From Kitasatospora xanthocidica (lineage in GTDB: Bacteria; Actinomycetota; Actinomycetes; Streptomycetales; Streptomycetaceae): a DNA stretch of 64,000 nucleotides. The stretch lies in the NCBI RefSeq assembly GCF_014656195.1, contig NZ_BNBY01000032.1, positions 11,426 to 75,425 of the forward strand, read 5' to 3'. The position numbers were made by a program, and so were the translations under genes. Of the stretch, positions 8,005 through 15,369 are shown one piece after another; position 1 is the stretch's first letter, and every line of letters begins with the position of its first letter. The notes under the pieces were generated by a model. It was not told the origin of the DNA, searched no databases, and saw only the letters and a list, made by a program, of their open reading frames with translations.

Positions 8005-9390
8005 TCAGCGCACCGGCTGGGGGAGGCGCTGGGCGGGGACGGCGGGGGTGTGGGTCCGGGCGGAGGCGGCCGGGGCGGCGCCCAGGGCGGTGCCGCGGGT
8101 CTCCTCCGCCCACAGCACGCACACCAGCAGGCCCAGGGCCGTGGTGCCGGCGGCGATCAGCATGGTCGGGCCGGTGCCGAGCCCGGTCAGCGACAGCGGC
8201 AGCAGGTAGGTGCCGACGGCCGCGCCGATCCGGCTGACCGAGGTGGCCACGCCCACGGCGGTGGCCCGGATCTCGGTGGGGAACAGCTCGTTGGGGTAGG
8301 TCCAGTCGAGGACGTTGGGCCCGCCGCACAGGAAGGCGTACGCGCACAGCGCCAGCAGGGCGACCGCGGCGGGGGCGGTGGGCCACACGCCGAGCAGGGC
8401 CAGCGGCACGGTCATCAGGGCGAAGGACCAGATGATGACGGGGCGCCGGCCGCGGCTGTCGATCAGGCGCAGCGCCGGGTAGCAGCCGAGCAGGAAGACG
8501 AGGCTGATCAGGCCGGTGCCGAGGGTCTCCATCACGGTGCCGCCCGGCATGCCGAAGGAGGAGAGGATCTGCGGGCCGAAGGTGAGCATCGCGAACAGCG
8601 GGCCGACCTGGCAGAGGAAGAACAGGCCGCAGAACAGGGTGCGGCGCCGGTAGGGCTGGGTCATCAGCAGGCGCAGTCCGGCGGGGCGGCCGCGTTCGGC
8701 CGGGTCGGGCATCAGCTCGCGGCCGTCGACCCGTACCCCGAGGTGCTTCTCGACCACGCGCACCGCGTCGCCGACCCGCCCGTTGGCGGCGAGCCAGCGC
8801 GGCGACTCCGGCGAGCCGCGGCGGATCACCAGGAAGACCACGCACAGCACCGTGGAGCTCGCCAGCATCCACCGCCAGCTGCCCGGCCCGGCCAGTTCCA
8901 GGAACAGGTAGCCCACCACGTAGGCGAGCACGGAGCCGGCGTACCAGGCCACGATCTGCTGGCCGAGCAGGCGGCCGCGCTGCTTGGCGGGCAGCCACTC
9001 GGCGAGCAGGGAGGTGGCGATGGGGTAGTCGGCGGCCACGGCCATGCCGAGCACGAAGCGCAGCAGGGTGATCGCCCACACCGCGTCGACCCAGAAGGAG
9101 AGCACCGAGCAGGCGACCATCACCAGCAGGTCGGCGGTGTACATCACCTCCCGGCCGATCCTGTCGGTCAGCACGCCGAAGAGCGCGCCGCCGACGAACA
9201 TGCCGACCAGGGCGGCGGCGCCGATCAGGCTGACCTCGGCGGTGGACAGCCCGAGGTCGGGACGCATCCCGATCAGGGCGACGCCGACGATGCTGAGGAT
9301 GTAGCCGTCCAGCAGCGGCCCGCCCGAGCAGGCGAGGGCCAGCCTGCGGTGGAAGGCGGTATACGGGGCGTTGTCGATCGTTTGGGACAT
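8005..9390 (-). CDS. MFS transporter, sugar-porter-like
   Basis: A 461-residue integral membrane protein with about 12 predicted membrane helices. MFS signatures are present in the loop after helix 2 (GVLTDRIGRE) and the equivalent loop of the second half (IDSRGRRPVI). The pattern, including LLDGYILSIVGVAL in helix 1, fits the sugar/aromatic-acid branch (Sugar_tr), probably a proton symporter. The substrate is unknown. The ATG at 9390 is preceded by CCGGAGGACC. The 345-base upstream region has two GACC-N2-GGTC dyads that may be operators. Confidence 0.85.
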   Translation of the reverse strand: MSQTIDNAPYTAFHRRLALACSGGPLLDGYILSIVGVALIGMRPDLGLSTAEVSLIGAAALVGMFVGGALFGVLTDRIGREVMYTADLLVMVACSVLSFWVDAVWAITLLRFVLGMAVAADYPIATSLLAEWLPAKQRGRLLGQQIVAWYAGSVLAYVVGYLFLELAGPGSWRWMLASSTVLCVVFLVIRRGSPESPRWLAANGRVGDAVRVVEKHLGVRVDGRELMPDPAERGRPAGLRLLMTQPYRRRTLFCGLFFLCQVGPLFAMLTFGPQILSSFGMPGGTVMETLGTGLISLVFLLGCYPALRLIDSRGRRPVIIWSFALMTVPLALLGVWPTAPAAVALLALCAYAFLCGGPNVLDWTYPNELFPTEIRATAVGVATSVSRIGAAVGTYLLPLSLTGLGTGPTMLIAAGTTALGLLVCVLWAEETRGTALGAAPAASARTHTPAVPAQRLPQPVR

Positions 9391-9735
9391 GTGCTTGGGG
9401 TCCTCCGGAGCGTACGGCGGCGGGCGGGGCCCGCCCCCGTGCGCCGGGTAGACGGCGGGGGTACGACGCCGCCCACCTCGGGCGGCGCCACCGCCCGATC
9501 ACACCGGGCGACCGTCCACGGTTGCCCGGGTCCGCCACCGTCACCACCGGGCCGAAGGTCGACCGGATTCATGACCTTGGTCCCGAAGCGGACGGGCCCT
9601 TGGCCTGTGCCGATCAACGGCTCGTCCAGTCCTGCCGGGGCCCGTCGCCGTCCGGGCGCCCGATCGCGCGGGGGGCGTGACCCTGGTCACTTCGGGGGCC
9701 TCAACCGGCCTTTATGTGTGGCCCGTGCCACATCG
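9391..9735. other. Upstream region of the MFS transporter gene
   Basis: A 345-base gap without a supported gene. It contains GACCTTGGTC (9573-9582), the 14-bp dyad GTGACCCTGGTCAC (9677-9690), and a TGTGGC/GCCACA hairpin (9717-9732) immediately after the TetR stop codon. Confidence 0.6.
9677..9690. promoter_or_regulatory. GTGACC-CT-GGTCAC dyad, operator candidate
   Basis: A perfect 6+2+6 dyad upstream of the MFS gene. A related GACCTTGGTC lies 106 bp closer to the gene. The cognate regulator is unknown; the nearby TetR protein is one candidate. Confidence 0.35.
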
Positions 9736-10368
9736 TCAGCCGTTCGCCGTCAGATCCGACCCTCGTCGGGCCGACCCGGGCCGGGCCGCGCGCAGCCGGG
9801 CGAGGGAGACGTCCAGGGCGGCCTCCAGGTGCGCGATCGAGCCGGTGGTCATCAGGATCAGCACCCCGCCCTGGACCCCGGCCAGCAGCGCCGCGGCCTC
9901 CTGCTCGGCGTCCAGGGCGGGGGAGACCTCGCCGGCGTCCTGGAGGTGGCGGATGCCGGCGGCGAGCTGGTCCTGCCAGCGGGCCAGCAGTTCGCCGGCC
10001 ACCGTCCGGGCCGCGCCGGTGGCCGAGCCCAGCTCGGACAGGGCCACGTGCAGCGGGCAGTCCGAGCCCTGCGCGCGGTAGCGGGCGACGACCTTACCGC
10101 GCCACCGCTGCCAGGCGTCCCAGGAGGTGAGGGAGCCGAGTTCGGGCTGCTGCTCGTCGAGGACCCGGTCCGCCTCGTGGCGGGCCACGGCCAGCAGCAG
10201 TTCGTCCTTGCCACCGGGGAAGTAGTGGAACAGCTGGCTCTTGCTGGTCGCGGTGCGGGCCATGACGTCCTCCAGGCGCAGCCCGAACACGCCCTCCTCG
10301 TGGATCTGCCCGGCGGCGCCCTCGACGATGCGCCGCCTGGTCGCGGCGCCCTTGCGGGTCAGCGGCAC
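9736..10368 (-). CDS. TetR/AcrR family transcriptional regulator
   Basis: A 210-residue repressor. The N-terminal HTH (residues about 5-55) reads TRRRIVEGAAGQIHEEGV through TSKSQLFHYFPGGKDELL, the standard TetR pattern. The C-terminal ligand-binding part is helical and contains DCPLHVALSELG. The GTG start at 10368 has GGGAGG four bases upstream. The gene follows the quinone oxidoreductase gene by 56 bases on the same strand, so the two are probably co-transcribed and the regulator likely controls that operon. Ligand unknown. Confidence 0.9.
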   Translation of the reverse strand: MPLTRKGAATRRRIVEGAAGQIHEEGVFGLRLEDVMARTATSKSQLFHYFPGGKDELLLAVARHEADRVLDEQQPELGSLTSWDAWQRWRGKVVARYRAQGSDCPLHVALSELGSATGAARTVAGELLARWQDQLAAGIRHLQDAGEVSPALDAEQEAAALLAGVQGGVLILMTTGSIAHLEAALDVSLARLRAARPGSARRGSDLTANG

Positions 10369-10424
10369 GTGCCCTCCCGGTGCTGGTGGTCGGGTCCGAT
10401 CCTCGCGCACCGCGCCCCGTCCGG

Positions 10425-11387
10425 TCACGGGAGGAGGAGCAGCTTGCCGGTGGTACGGCGGGACTCCAGGTCGGCGTGCGCCCGGGCCGCCTCGGCGAGC
10501 GGGTAGCGGCCGGTGATCAGGGGGGTCAGCCGCCCGTCCCGGACCAGGCCGAACACCTCGCCGGCGCGCCGCACCAGCGCCTCGCGGGTGGCGACGTGGT
10601 GGTGCACCACCGGGTAGGTGAGCAGGATGCTGTTGGGCAGGTCGGTGGGCCGCAGGGTCGGCACGCCCATGAACGGCCCGTAGTAGGCGTGGACCCCGTG
10701 CGGGCGCAGGGCCAGCTGCGAGGAGGCGAAGGTGTCGGCGCCGCCGCCGTCGTAGACGACGTCGGCCCCGCGGCCGCCGGTCAACTCCCGTACCGGTTCC
10801 TCGAAACCGGCGCCGGAGTGCACCAGTACGTGGTCGGCACCGGCCCGGCGGGCGGCGTCGGCCTTCTCCGGGCGGGAGACCAGGCCGATCACGTTCCCGC
10901 CGCGGGCCTTGACCAGCTGGGTGAGCAGCAGCCCCACCCCGCCCGCCGCCGCGTGCACCACGGCCGTGTCGCCCGGGCCGACCGGGTAGGTCTCGGTGCT
11001 CAGGTGATTCGCCGTCAGGCCCTGCATCAGCAGGCCGCCCGCGACATCGTCCGGCACGTCGTCGTCCACCTTGACCAGCGAGGCGGCCGGGACGGCGAGC
11101 AACTCGGCGTAGCTGCCCTGGTGGTAGAACCAGGCGACCCGGTCGCCGACCGCCAGGTCCCACACCCCCGGCCCCAGGGCGGTGACGTACCCCATCCCCT
11201 CGGCGCCCAGGACCGTCGGCGCCGCCCAGCCGCCCGTGCCCTGCGAACGGGCGCCGACGTCCATGTAGTTCACCCCGGCGGCGCCCAGGCGCACCAGCGC
11301 CTCGCCGGGGCCGGGCACCGGGTCCGGCAGCTCGGTCCACCGCATGACCTCGGGGCCGCCGTGCTCCTCGATCCGGATCGCGTACAT
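10425..11387 (-). CDS. NADPH:quinone reductase-like zinc-independent MDR oxidoreductase
   Basis: A 320-residue medium-chain dehydrogenase of the quinone oxidoreductase group. The GroES-like half has GVNYMDV and LGAEGMG; the nucleotide-binding half has VHAAAGGVGLLLTQL, which replaces the GxGxxG of alcohol dehydrogenases. The catalytic-zinc cysteines are absent, as expected for NADPH:quinone reductases, which carry out one-electron quinone or enone reduction. The ATG at 11387 is preceded by GGAAGG. It leads a two-gene operon with a TetR regulator and is divergent from the Nudix gene. Confidence 0.9.
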   Translation of the reverse strand: MYAIRIEEHGGPEVMRWTELPDPVPGPGEALVRLGAAGVNYMDVGARSQGTGGWAAPTVLGAEGMGYVTALGPGVWDLAVGDRVAWFYHQGSYAELLAVPAASLVKVDDDVPDDVAGGLLMQGLTANHLSTETYPVGPGDTAVVHAAAGGVGLLLTQLVKARGGNVIGLVSRPEKADAARRAGADHVLVHSGAGFEEPVRELTGGRGADVVYDGGGADTFASSQLALRPHGVHAYYGPFMGVPTLRPTDLPNSILLTYPVVHHHVATREALVRRAGEVFGLVRDGRLTPLITGRYPLAEAARAHADLESRRTTGKLLLLP

Positions 11388-11453
11388 GGGGTGACCGCCT
11401 TCCTGTGCGGGCTCGTTCGGGAGGGAACGGACAGCACGGTAGGCAGCCGAAAT

Positions 11454-11469
11454 TGGACCCACAAGTCCA
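11454..11469. promoter_or_regulatory. Short dyad in divergent promoter region
   Basis: TGGAC and GTCCA arms, six bases apart, lie midway between the divergent quinone-oxidoreductase and Nudix genes. It may be a binding site for the operon's TetR protein. The evidence is position and symmetry only. Confidence 0.3.
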
Positions 11470-11527
11470 GAAAGCCGGTGCGGCGGCGGAGGCGAGAACG
11501 CTGACGGGTCGTGCGATCGTTGGTGCC

Positions 11528-12019
11528 GTGGGTGAACTCGTGGAGCGGGTGGACGATCAGGACCGGGTGCTGGGGGTGGTGGACCGGGGCGAGGCCATCC
11601 GTCGGGGCTGGCTGCACCGGGTGGCGACGACGGTCTGCCGCGACCGGCAGGGGCGGGTGCTGGTCCACCGGCGGCCCGAGAACCTGTCCCGGTTCCCCGG
11701 CCACCACGAGGTGATGTTCGGCGGGGCCGTGGGCGTGGGCGAGTCCTATGAGCAGGCGGCGGCCCGGGAGTTGACCGAGGAGCTGGGCGTCCGGGTGCCG
11801 GTGCGCTTCCTGTTCACGTTCCTGTGCCGGGGTGTGATCGCCCCGTACTGGCTCGGCGTGCACGAGGCCGTGATCACGGGCGAGGTGACGCCCGACCCGG
11901 GGGAGGTCGCCTGGCACGGCTGGCTGACGGAGGCGGAGCTGCGGGAGGCCGTGCGGCGGTGGCGCTTCGTCCCGGACGGGCAGGAGGCGTTCGGCCGCTA
12001 CCTCGCCCACCCGCGGTGA
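11528..12019 (+). CDS. Nudix hydrolase
   Basis: A 163-residue Nudix protein with an intact box: GGAVGVGESYEQAAARELTE followed by ELGV. The N-terminal ELVERVDDQDRVLGVVDRGE and HRVATTVCRDRQGRVLVHRR resemble the isopentenyl-diphosphate-isomerase-like and YfcD-like Nudix groups, which lack a fixed known substrate. The GTG at 11528 is preferred over the upstream ATG at 11405 because family homology begins there; the ribosome binding site is weak. It is a single-gene unit divergent from the quinone oxidoreductase. Confidence 0.85.
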   Translation: MGELVERVDDQDRVLGVVDRGEAIRRGWLHRVATTVCRDRQGRVLVHRRPENLSRFPGHHEVMFGGAVGVGESYEQAAARELTEELGVRVPVRFLFTFLCRGVIAPYWLGVHEAVITGEVTPDPGEVAWHGWLTEAELREAVRRWRFVPDGQEAFGRYLAHPR

Positions 12020-12099
12020 CTCGCGCTGACCGCACGGGTTCCGCCGGGCCCGGATCAATTCGGTCGAGACGGGGCCGGCGGCCCCAGTAGCCTCGCCCT

Positions 12100-12486
12100 G
12101 TGACGGAACAGACGGAACAGACGGAACAGACGGAACATGAGCGGTACGCCCTGTACCGGGAAGACGCGAAGCTGCTGGCGCAGATCGGGGATCACGTCCA
12201 CGCCCAGGTCGGCCGTGTCACGGTGCGACTGCCCAGGGCGGTGGCCCAGGCCGCGATGGACGCCTGGGAGCGGGACGACTCGGACGGCGAACTCGGCGAG
12301 GAGACCCGCGAGCAGTACGAGGCGCGGGACCAGGCCGGAAACCTGGCGCTGATCGGCCTGGCGATCTCGGATGACGGCCGCTGGGAGGGCGACGAGGTCG
12401 TCGTCGACCTGCATGTCGCCTCCGCGGGGGCGGCCTGGCTCAGTTACGCCGAAGCCGCGGGGACGGCCTACCGGGTGCAGGAGTAG
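12100..12486 (+). CDS. Hypothetical protein with N-terminal Thr-Glu-Gln repeats (copy 1)
   Basis: A 128-residue acidic protein of unknown function, with a near-identical copy at 14016. It begins with three TEQ repeats and a TEH encoded by a 9-bp tandem repeat, then HERYALYREDAKLLAQIGDH, a basic PRAVAQAAMDAWERDD region, and ends in a likely beta-rich part (DEVVVDLHVASAGAAW). GTG is the start. A TAGCCT -10 element at 12088-12093 is only six bases upstream and no ribosome binding site is visible, so the mRNA is probably leaderless. The promoter is conserved in the second copy. Confidence 0.75.
   Translation: MTEQTEQTEQTEHERYALYREDAKLLAQIGDHVHAQVGRVTVRLPRAVAQAAMDAWERDDSDGELGEETREQYEARDQAGNLALIGLAISDDGRWEGDEVVVDLHVASAGAAWLSYAEAAGTAYRVQE
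12103..12138 (+). repeat. 9-bp coding microsatellite, four units
   Basis: ACGGAACAG is repeated three times followed by ACGGAACAT, directly after the GTG start codon. The paralogue at 14016 has only one unit at this place. Unit gain or loss is in frame and changes only the number of TEQ repeats. Confidence 0.95.
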
Positions 12487-12503
12487 CCGGCGATCGTTGC
12501 CGC

Positions 12504-12534
12504 TTGACCTCAAGTCAGCTTGAGGTACAAGACT
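12504..12534 (+). promoter_or_regulatory. SoxR-box-like MerR-type promoter, leaderless
   Basis: TTGACC (12504-12509) and AAGACT (12529-12534) are 19 bp apart. They enclose or overlap the 18-bp dyad CCTCAAGTCAGCTTGAGG (12508-12525). This differs at two central positions from the E. coli soxS SoxR box as recalled (CCTCAAGTTAACTTGAGG). The predicted start of transcription falls at the ATG at 12542, so the message is leaderless, which explains the missing ribosome binding site. Confidence 0.75.
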
Positions 12535-12541
12535 GAGCGGC

Positions 12542-13738
12542 ATGCCGAACGACACCGCACCCCTGCACCACCCCGCCCCTTCGAACACTGACCACACCCT
12601 GGCCCTCCCGCTGTCCGACACCGTGCTCGACCAGATCGCCGCACACCTGGCCGCCGGGGCGACGGTGATCGGCCTCGGGGAGTCCACGCGCTTCTCCCGG
12701 GAGACCTTCGGGGTACGGGACCAGCTGTTCCGCCGACTGGTCCGCGACCACGGCTTCCGCGCGCTGGCCGTCCAGGACAGCGCGGGCGCCGCCGCGGCCC
12801 TCGACGCGTACGTGGGCGGTGACGGGGGCTCCGCCGCGTCCGCGCTGGACGGCGCCTGGCGGCCGTGGCGCACCGAGGAGATGGCCGGCGCCCTGGAGTG
12901 GATCCGGGCGTTCAACCGCGACCACGCGGACGACCCCGTCCGGATCTTCGGCGTGAAGCCGGCCCAGGCCGCGCCCGACGACTACGACGCCGTCCTGGCC
13001 CACGTCCGCGCGTCGGCACCGGAGCGGCTCGCGCAGCTGGCGGCCCACCTGGACCCCATCCGCACCGCCCACCAGATCGACGAGCACGTGCAGCGGGCGC
13101 GGGGAGTCCACCCGGGACGGCCGTTCGCCGAACACGCCCGCGACGCACTCGCGTTGGTCGAGTCCCTGGCGGGTCCCGGCGCCGAGGACGTGGTCGCGAG
13201 GATGCGCCTGATCGTCGACTTCCACGAGCACAGCGTCGCCGGGCGCGGCAGCTTCGCGGGCGACGCCGAGGTGGGCGCCGACATCGTCGGAGACTTCCAG
13301 CACACGACCGGCCTGCGCACCGTGTACTGGGACGGCATCGCCCACACCTCGGCGACCGAGACGGTGCTGGGCCTGGCCCCCGAACGCGGCCCGCAGACCA
13401 CCGCCGGCACCCTGCTGCGCAAGCGCTACGGCACGCAGTACGTCTCCGCCGCGATCGGCTTCCACCACGGCGACCTCGGCGTCGCCGTCCTCCCGGCCCC
13501 GGGCGCGGACCTGGTCGACGCCAGGCTCGGCGAAGCCGGCCTGCCCGCCCACTGGCTGGACCTGCGCCACGACGACGTCCGCGGGCAGTGGGACGGCCCG
13601 GCGAAGGCCCGCGTCATCAGCGGCGTCTACACCCCGGACCGCGACGCCGCCGAACACCTGGCCGTCGCCTCCCTGGCTGACGCCTTCGACGTCCTCATCC
13701 ACATCCGCGAGGTCACCCCGGTGCACCGGCTGCCATGA
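12542..13738 (+). CDS. Erythromycin esterase family protein
   Basis: A 398-residue protein of the EreA/EreB-like family. The family signature GLGESTRFSRETF lies near residues 44-56, a long helical central region follows, and DFHEHSVAGRGSFAGD and YWDGIAHTS contain the usual His and acidic residues of the second half. Characterised members hydrolyse the macrolactone ester of 14-membered macrolides, but many homologues have other or unknown hydrolase activity. The N-terminal motif differs from the usual GExxH (S-T-R here), so activity on macrolides should not be assumed. It has its own SoxR-box-like promoter and a UUCG terminator, so it is a one-gene unit. Confidence 0.8.
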   Translation: MPNDTAPLHHPAPSNTDHTLALPLSDTVLDQIAAHLAAGATVIGLGESTRFSRETFGVRDQLFRRLVRDHGFRALAVQDSAGAAAALDAYVGGDGGSAASALDGAWRPWRTEEMAGALEWIRAFNRDHADDPVRIFGVKPAQAAPDDYDAVLAHVRASAPERLAQLAAHLDPIRTAHQIDEHVQRARGVHPGRPFAEHARDALALVESLAGPGAEDVVARMRLIVDFHEHSVAGRGSFAGDAEVGADIVGDFQHTTGLRTVYWDGIAHTSATETVLGLAPERGPQTTAGTLLRKRYGTQYVSAAIGFHHGDLGVAVLPAPGADLVDARLGEAGLPAHWLDLRHDDVRGQWDGPAKARVISGVYTPDRDAAEHLAVASLADAFDVLIHIREVTPVHRLP

Positions 13739-13762
13739 GCCCGGCGGGGGCACCCATCACCG

Positions 13763-13792
13763 CGGGCCCGGACCGTTCGCGGTCCGGGCCCG
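13763..13792 (+). terminator. Terminator hairpin with UUCG tetraloop
   Basis: A perfect 13-bp stem (CGGGCCCGGACCG and complement) closed by TTCG, 24 bases after the esterase stop codon. The same GGCCCGGACCG arm recurs at 19007, 21254 and 24551. The remainder of the gap to 14015 carries the duplicated promoter of the next gene (from 13968). Confidence 0.85.
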
Positions 13793-14015
13793 ATGTCCCA
13801 CGCCCGTCGTCTGCCGGCAGTCCATGTGCCATGGGGCGTCACCCACGGCCGGAACGCCGTGGCGTGCCGTCAGTGACGTTCGGCGATGTTCGGCGGCGAC
13901 CCCCTCGGGCGCCGCCGCCGTTCTGCGCTGGATCCGATGACGATCTCCGGCCGGCGACCAGGTTCGCGGATCAATTCGGTCGAGACGGGTCCGGCGCTCC
14001 CAGTAGCCTCGCCCC

Positions 14016-14381
14016 GTGACGGAACATGAGCGGTACGCCCTGTACCGGGAAGAAGCGAAGGTACTGGCGGAGATCGGGGACCACGTCCACGCCCAGGTCG
14101 GGAAGGTCACGGTGCGGCTGCCCCGGGCGGTGGCCCAGGCCGCGGTGGACGCCTGGGAGCGGGACGACTCGGACGGCGAGCTCGGCGAGGAGACCCGTGA
14201 GCAGTACGAGGTGCGGGACCACGCCGGCAACCTGGCGCTGATCGGCCTCGCGATCTCGGACGGCGGCCGCTGGGAGGGCGAGGAGGTCGTCGTCGACCTG
14301 CACGTCCACTCCGCGGGGGCGGCCTGGCTCGCGTACGCCGAAGCCGCGGGGCCGGACTACCGGGTGCCGGAGCAGTCATGA
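14016..14381 (+). CDS. Hypothetical protein (copy 2 of the 12100 gene)
   Basis: A 121-residue paralogue of the protein at 12100, about 85 percent identical by eye, but with a single TEH instead of three TEQ plus TEH. Upstream DNA from 13968 (GGATCAATTCGGTCGAGACG) through the GTG start matches bases 12052-12100, so promoter and gene were copied together. The -10 element is again directly before the GTG, indicating a leaderless transcript. Its stop codon overlaps the ATG of the following alpha/beta hydrolase (ATGA), implying translational coupling. Function unknown. Confidence 0.75.
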   Translation: MTEHERYALYREEAKVLAEIGDHVHAQVGKVTVRLPRAVAQAAVDAWERDDSDGELGEETREQYEVRDHAGNLALIGLAISDGGRWEGEEVVVDLHVHSAGAAWLAYAEAAGPDYRVPEQS

Positions 14382-15171
14382 CGCACGCGATCACACCGGA
14401 CGGCGTCCGCATCGCCTACCAGTTCCACCACGGCCAGGGGGCGCCGCTGGTCCTGCTGGCCGGCCAGGCCAACAACCACCACTGGTGGGACGCGGTCCGC
14501 GCCGACTTCCACCCCGCCCGCAGCACCCTCACGCTCGACTACCGCGGCACCGGCGACAGCGACAAGCCCGACACCCCCACAGCACCGAACTCTTCGCCGA
14601 GGACGTCATCGCCGTCCTCGACGACCTCGGCATCGACCGGGCCGACGTCTACGGCACGTCCATGGGCGGACGGGTCGCCCAGCACCTCGCGGCCCGCCAC
14701 CCGCACCGGGTCGGCGCCCTGGTCCTCGGCTGCACCTCACCCGGTGGCCCGCACGGTGTCGAACGCGGCAACGACGTCCGCCGGGCCCTGGCGCAATCCC
14801 AGCCCGGCGCCGCCCGGCAGGCCCTGCTGGACCTGATGTACACCCCGGGATGGCTCGACGCCCACCCTGGCCCGCACCACACCCTCGGCGACCCCGACAT
14901 GCCCGCCCACGCCCGGCGCCACCACCTCGTGGCCAGCAACCGGCACGACGCCTGGGACCTCCTGCCGCAGATCGGCGCGCCCACCCTGGTCGTCCACGGA
15001 GGCGACGACCTGCTCAACCCCGCCGCCAACGCGCCCCTGCTCGCCGACCGCATCCCCGGCGCCCGGCTGCACCTGATCCCCGGAGCCCGGCACGCGTACT
15101 TCGAGGAGTTCCGCGCCCAGGCCGGGCCCCTCGTCCTGGACTTCCTGACGACGGCCCCGAGCAGGCTGTAG
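14378..15171 (+). pseudogene. Alpha/beta hydrolase, frameshifted
   Basis: Frame 1 begins MTHAITPDGVRIAYQFHHGQ and runs to TLDYRGTGDSDKPDTP. The family then expects a serine-hydrolase elbow, which appears only in another frame as STELFAEDVIAVLDDLG and GTSMGGRVAQ, continuing to the Asp (VVHGGDD) and His (GARHAYFEEF) of the triad and the stop at 15171. One base is missing near 14577-14581 after ACACCCCC; adding one would give a single 264-residue hydrolase. All catalytic residues survive, so this is either a recent mutation or a base-calling error. It is translationally coupled to the preceding gene. Confidence 0.8.
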
Positions 15172-15182
15172 GTGCTCTTGCT

Positions 15183-15206
15183 GGTCCCGGTCAGCCGACC
15201 GGGACC
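15183..15206. terminator. Hairpin at end of hydrolase/Nudix remnant
   Basis: GGTCCCGGTC and GACCGGGACC form a perfect 10-bp stem with loop AGCC. It overlaps the stop codon of the Nudix remnant and lies 12 bases after the hydrolase stop. An identical hairpin sits at 19055-19078. Confidence 0.6.
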
Positions 15207-15340
15207 GGGACCCCGCGCACGAGGAGGGGGAGGCCGGCGCCGTGCTCCCAGGCATCCCAGGCGTCCTCGACGCGGCGGTACTGGTGGTCCGTCATGACCG
15301 TGCGCAGCTTGGCCTGCGGCGCCCAGTGCAGGGCGCGAAC
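15191..15340 (-). pseudogene. Truncated 3' fragment of Nudix gene (copy of 19063)
   Basis: About 150 bases encode only the last ~50 residues (ALHWAPQAKLR, MTDHQYRRVEDAWDAWEHGA, LLVRGVPVPVG) of the Nudix protein at 19063-19841, at roughly 90 percent nucleotide identity by eye, including the terminator hairpin over the stop codon. Similarity ends near 15340. The rest of the gene is absent, so this is a relic of a duplication or recombination event. Confidence 0.8.
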
Positions 15341-15369
15341 CTTCCGGCCTGACCGTGTTCGGTGATTCG

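Noticed and set aside
15172..15369. A complete small gene between the hydrolase and the XRE gene
   Set aside because: The only coding similarity is to the C-terminus of the Nudix protein at 19063; there is no start or N-terminal part.
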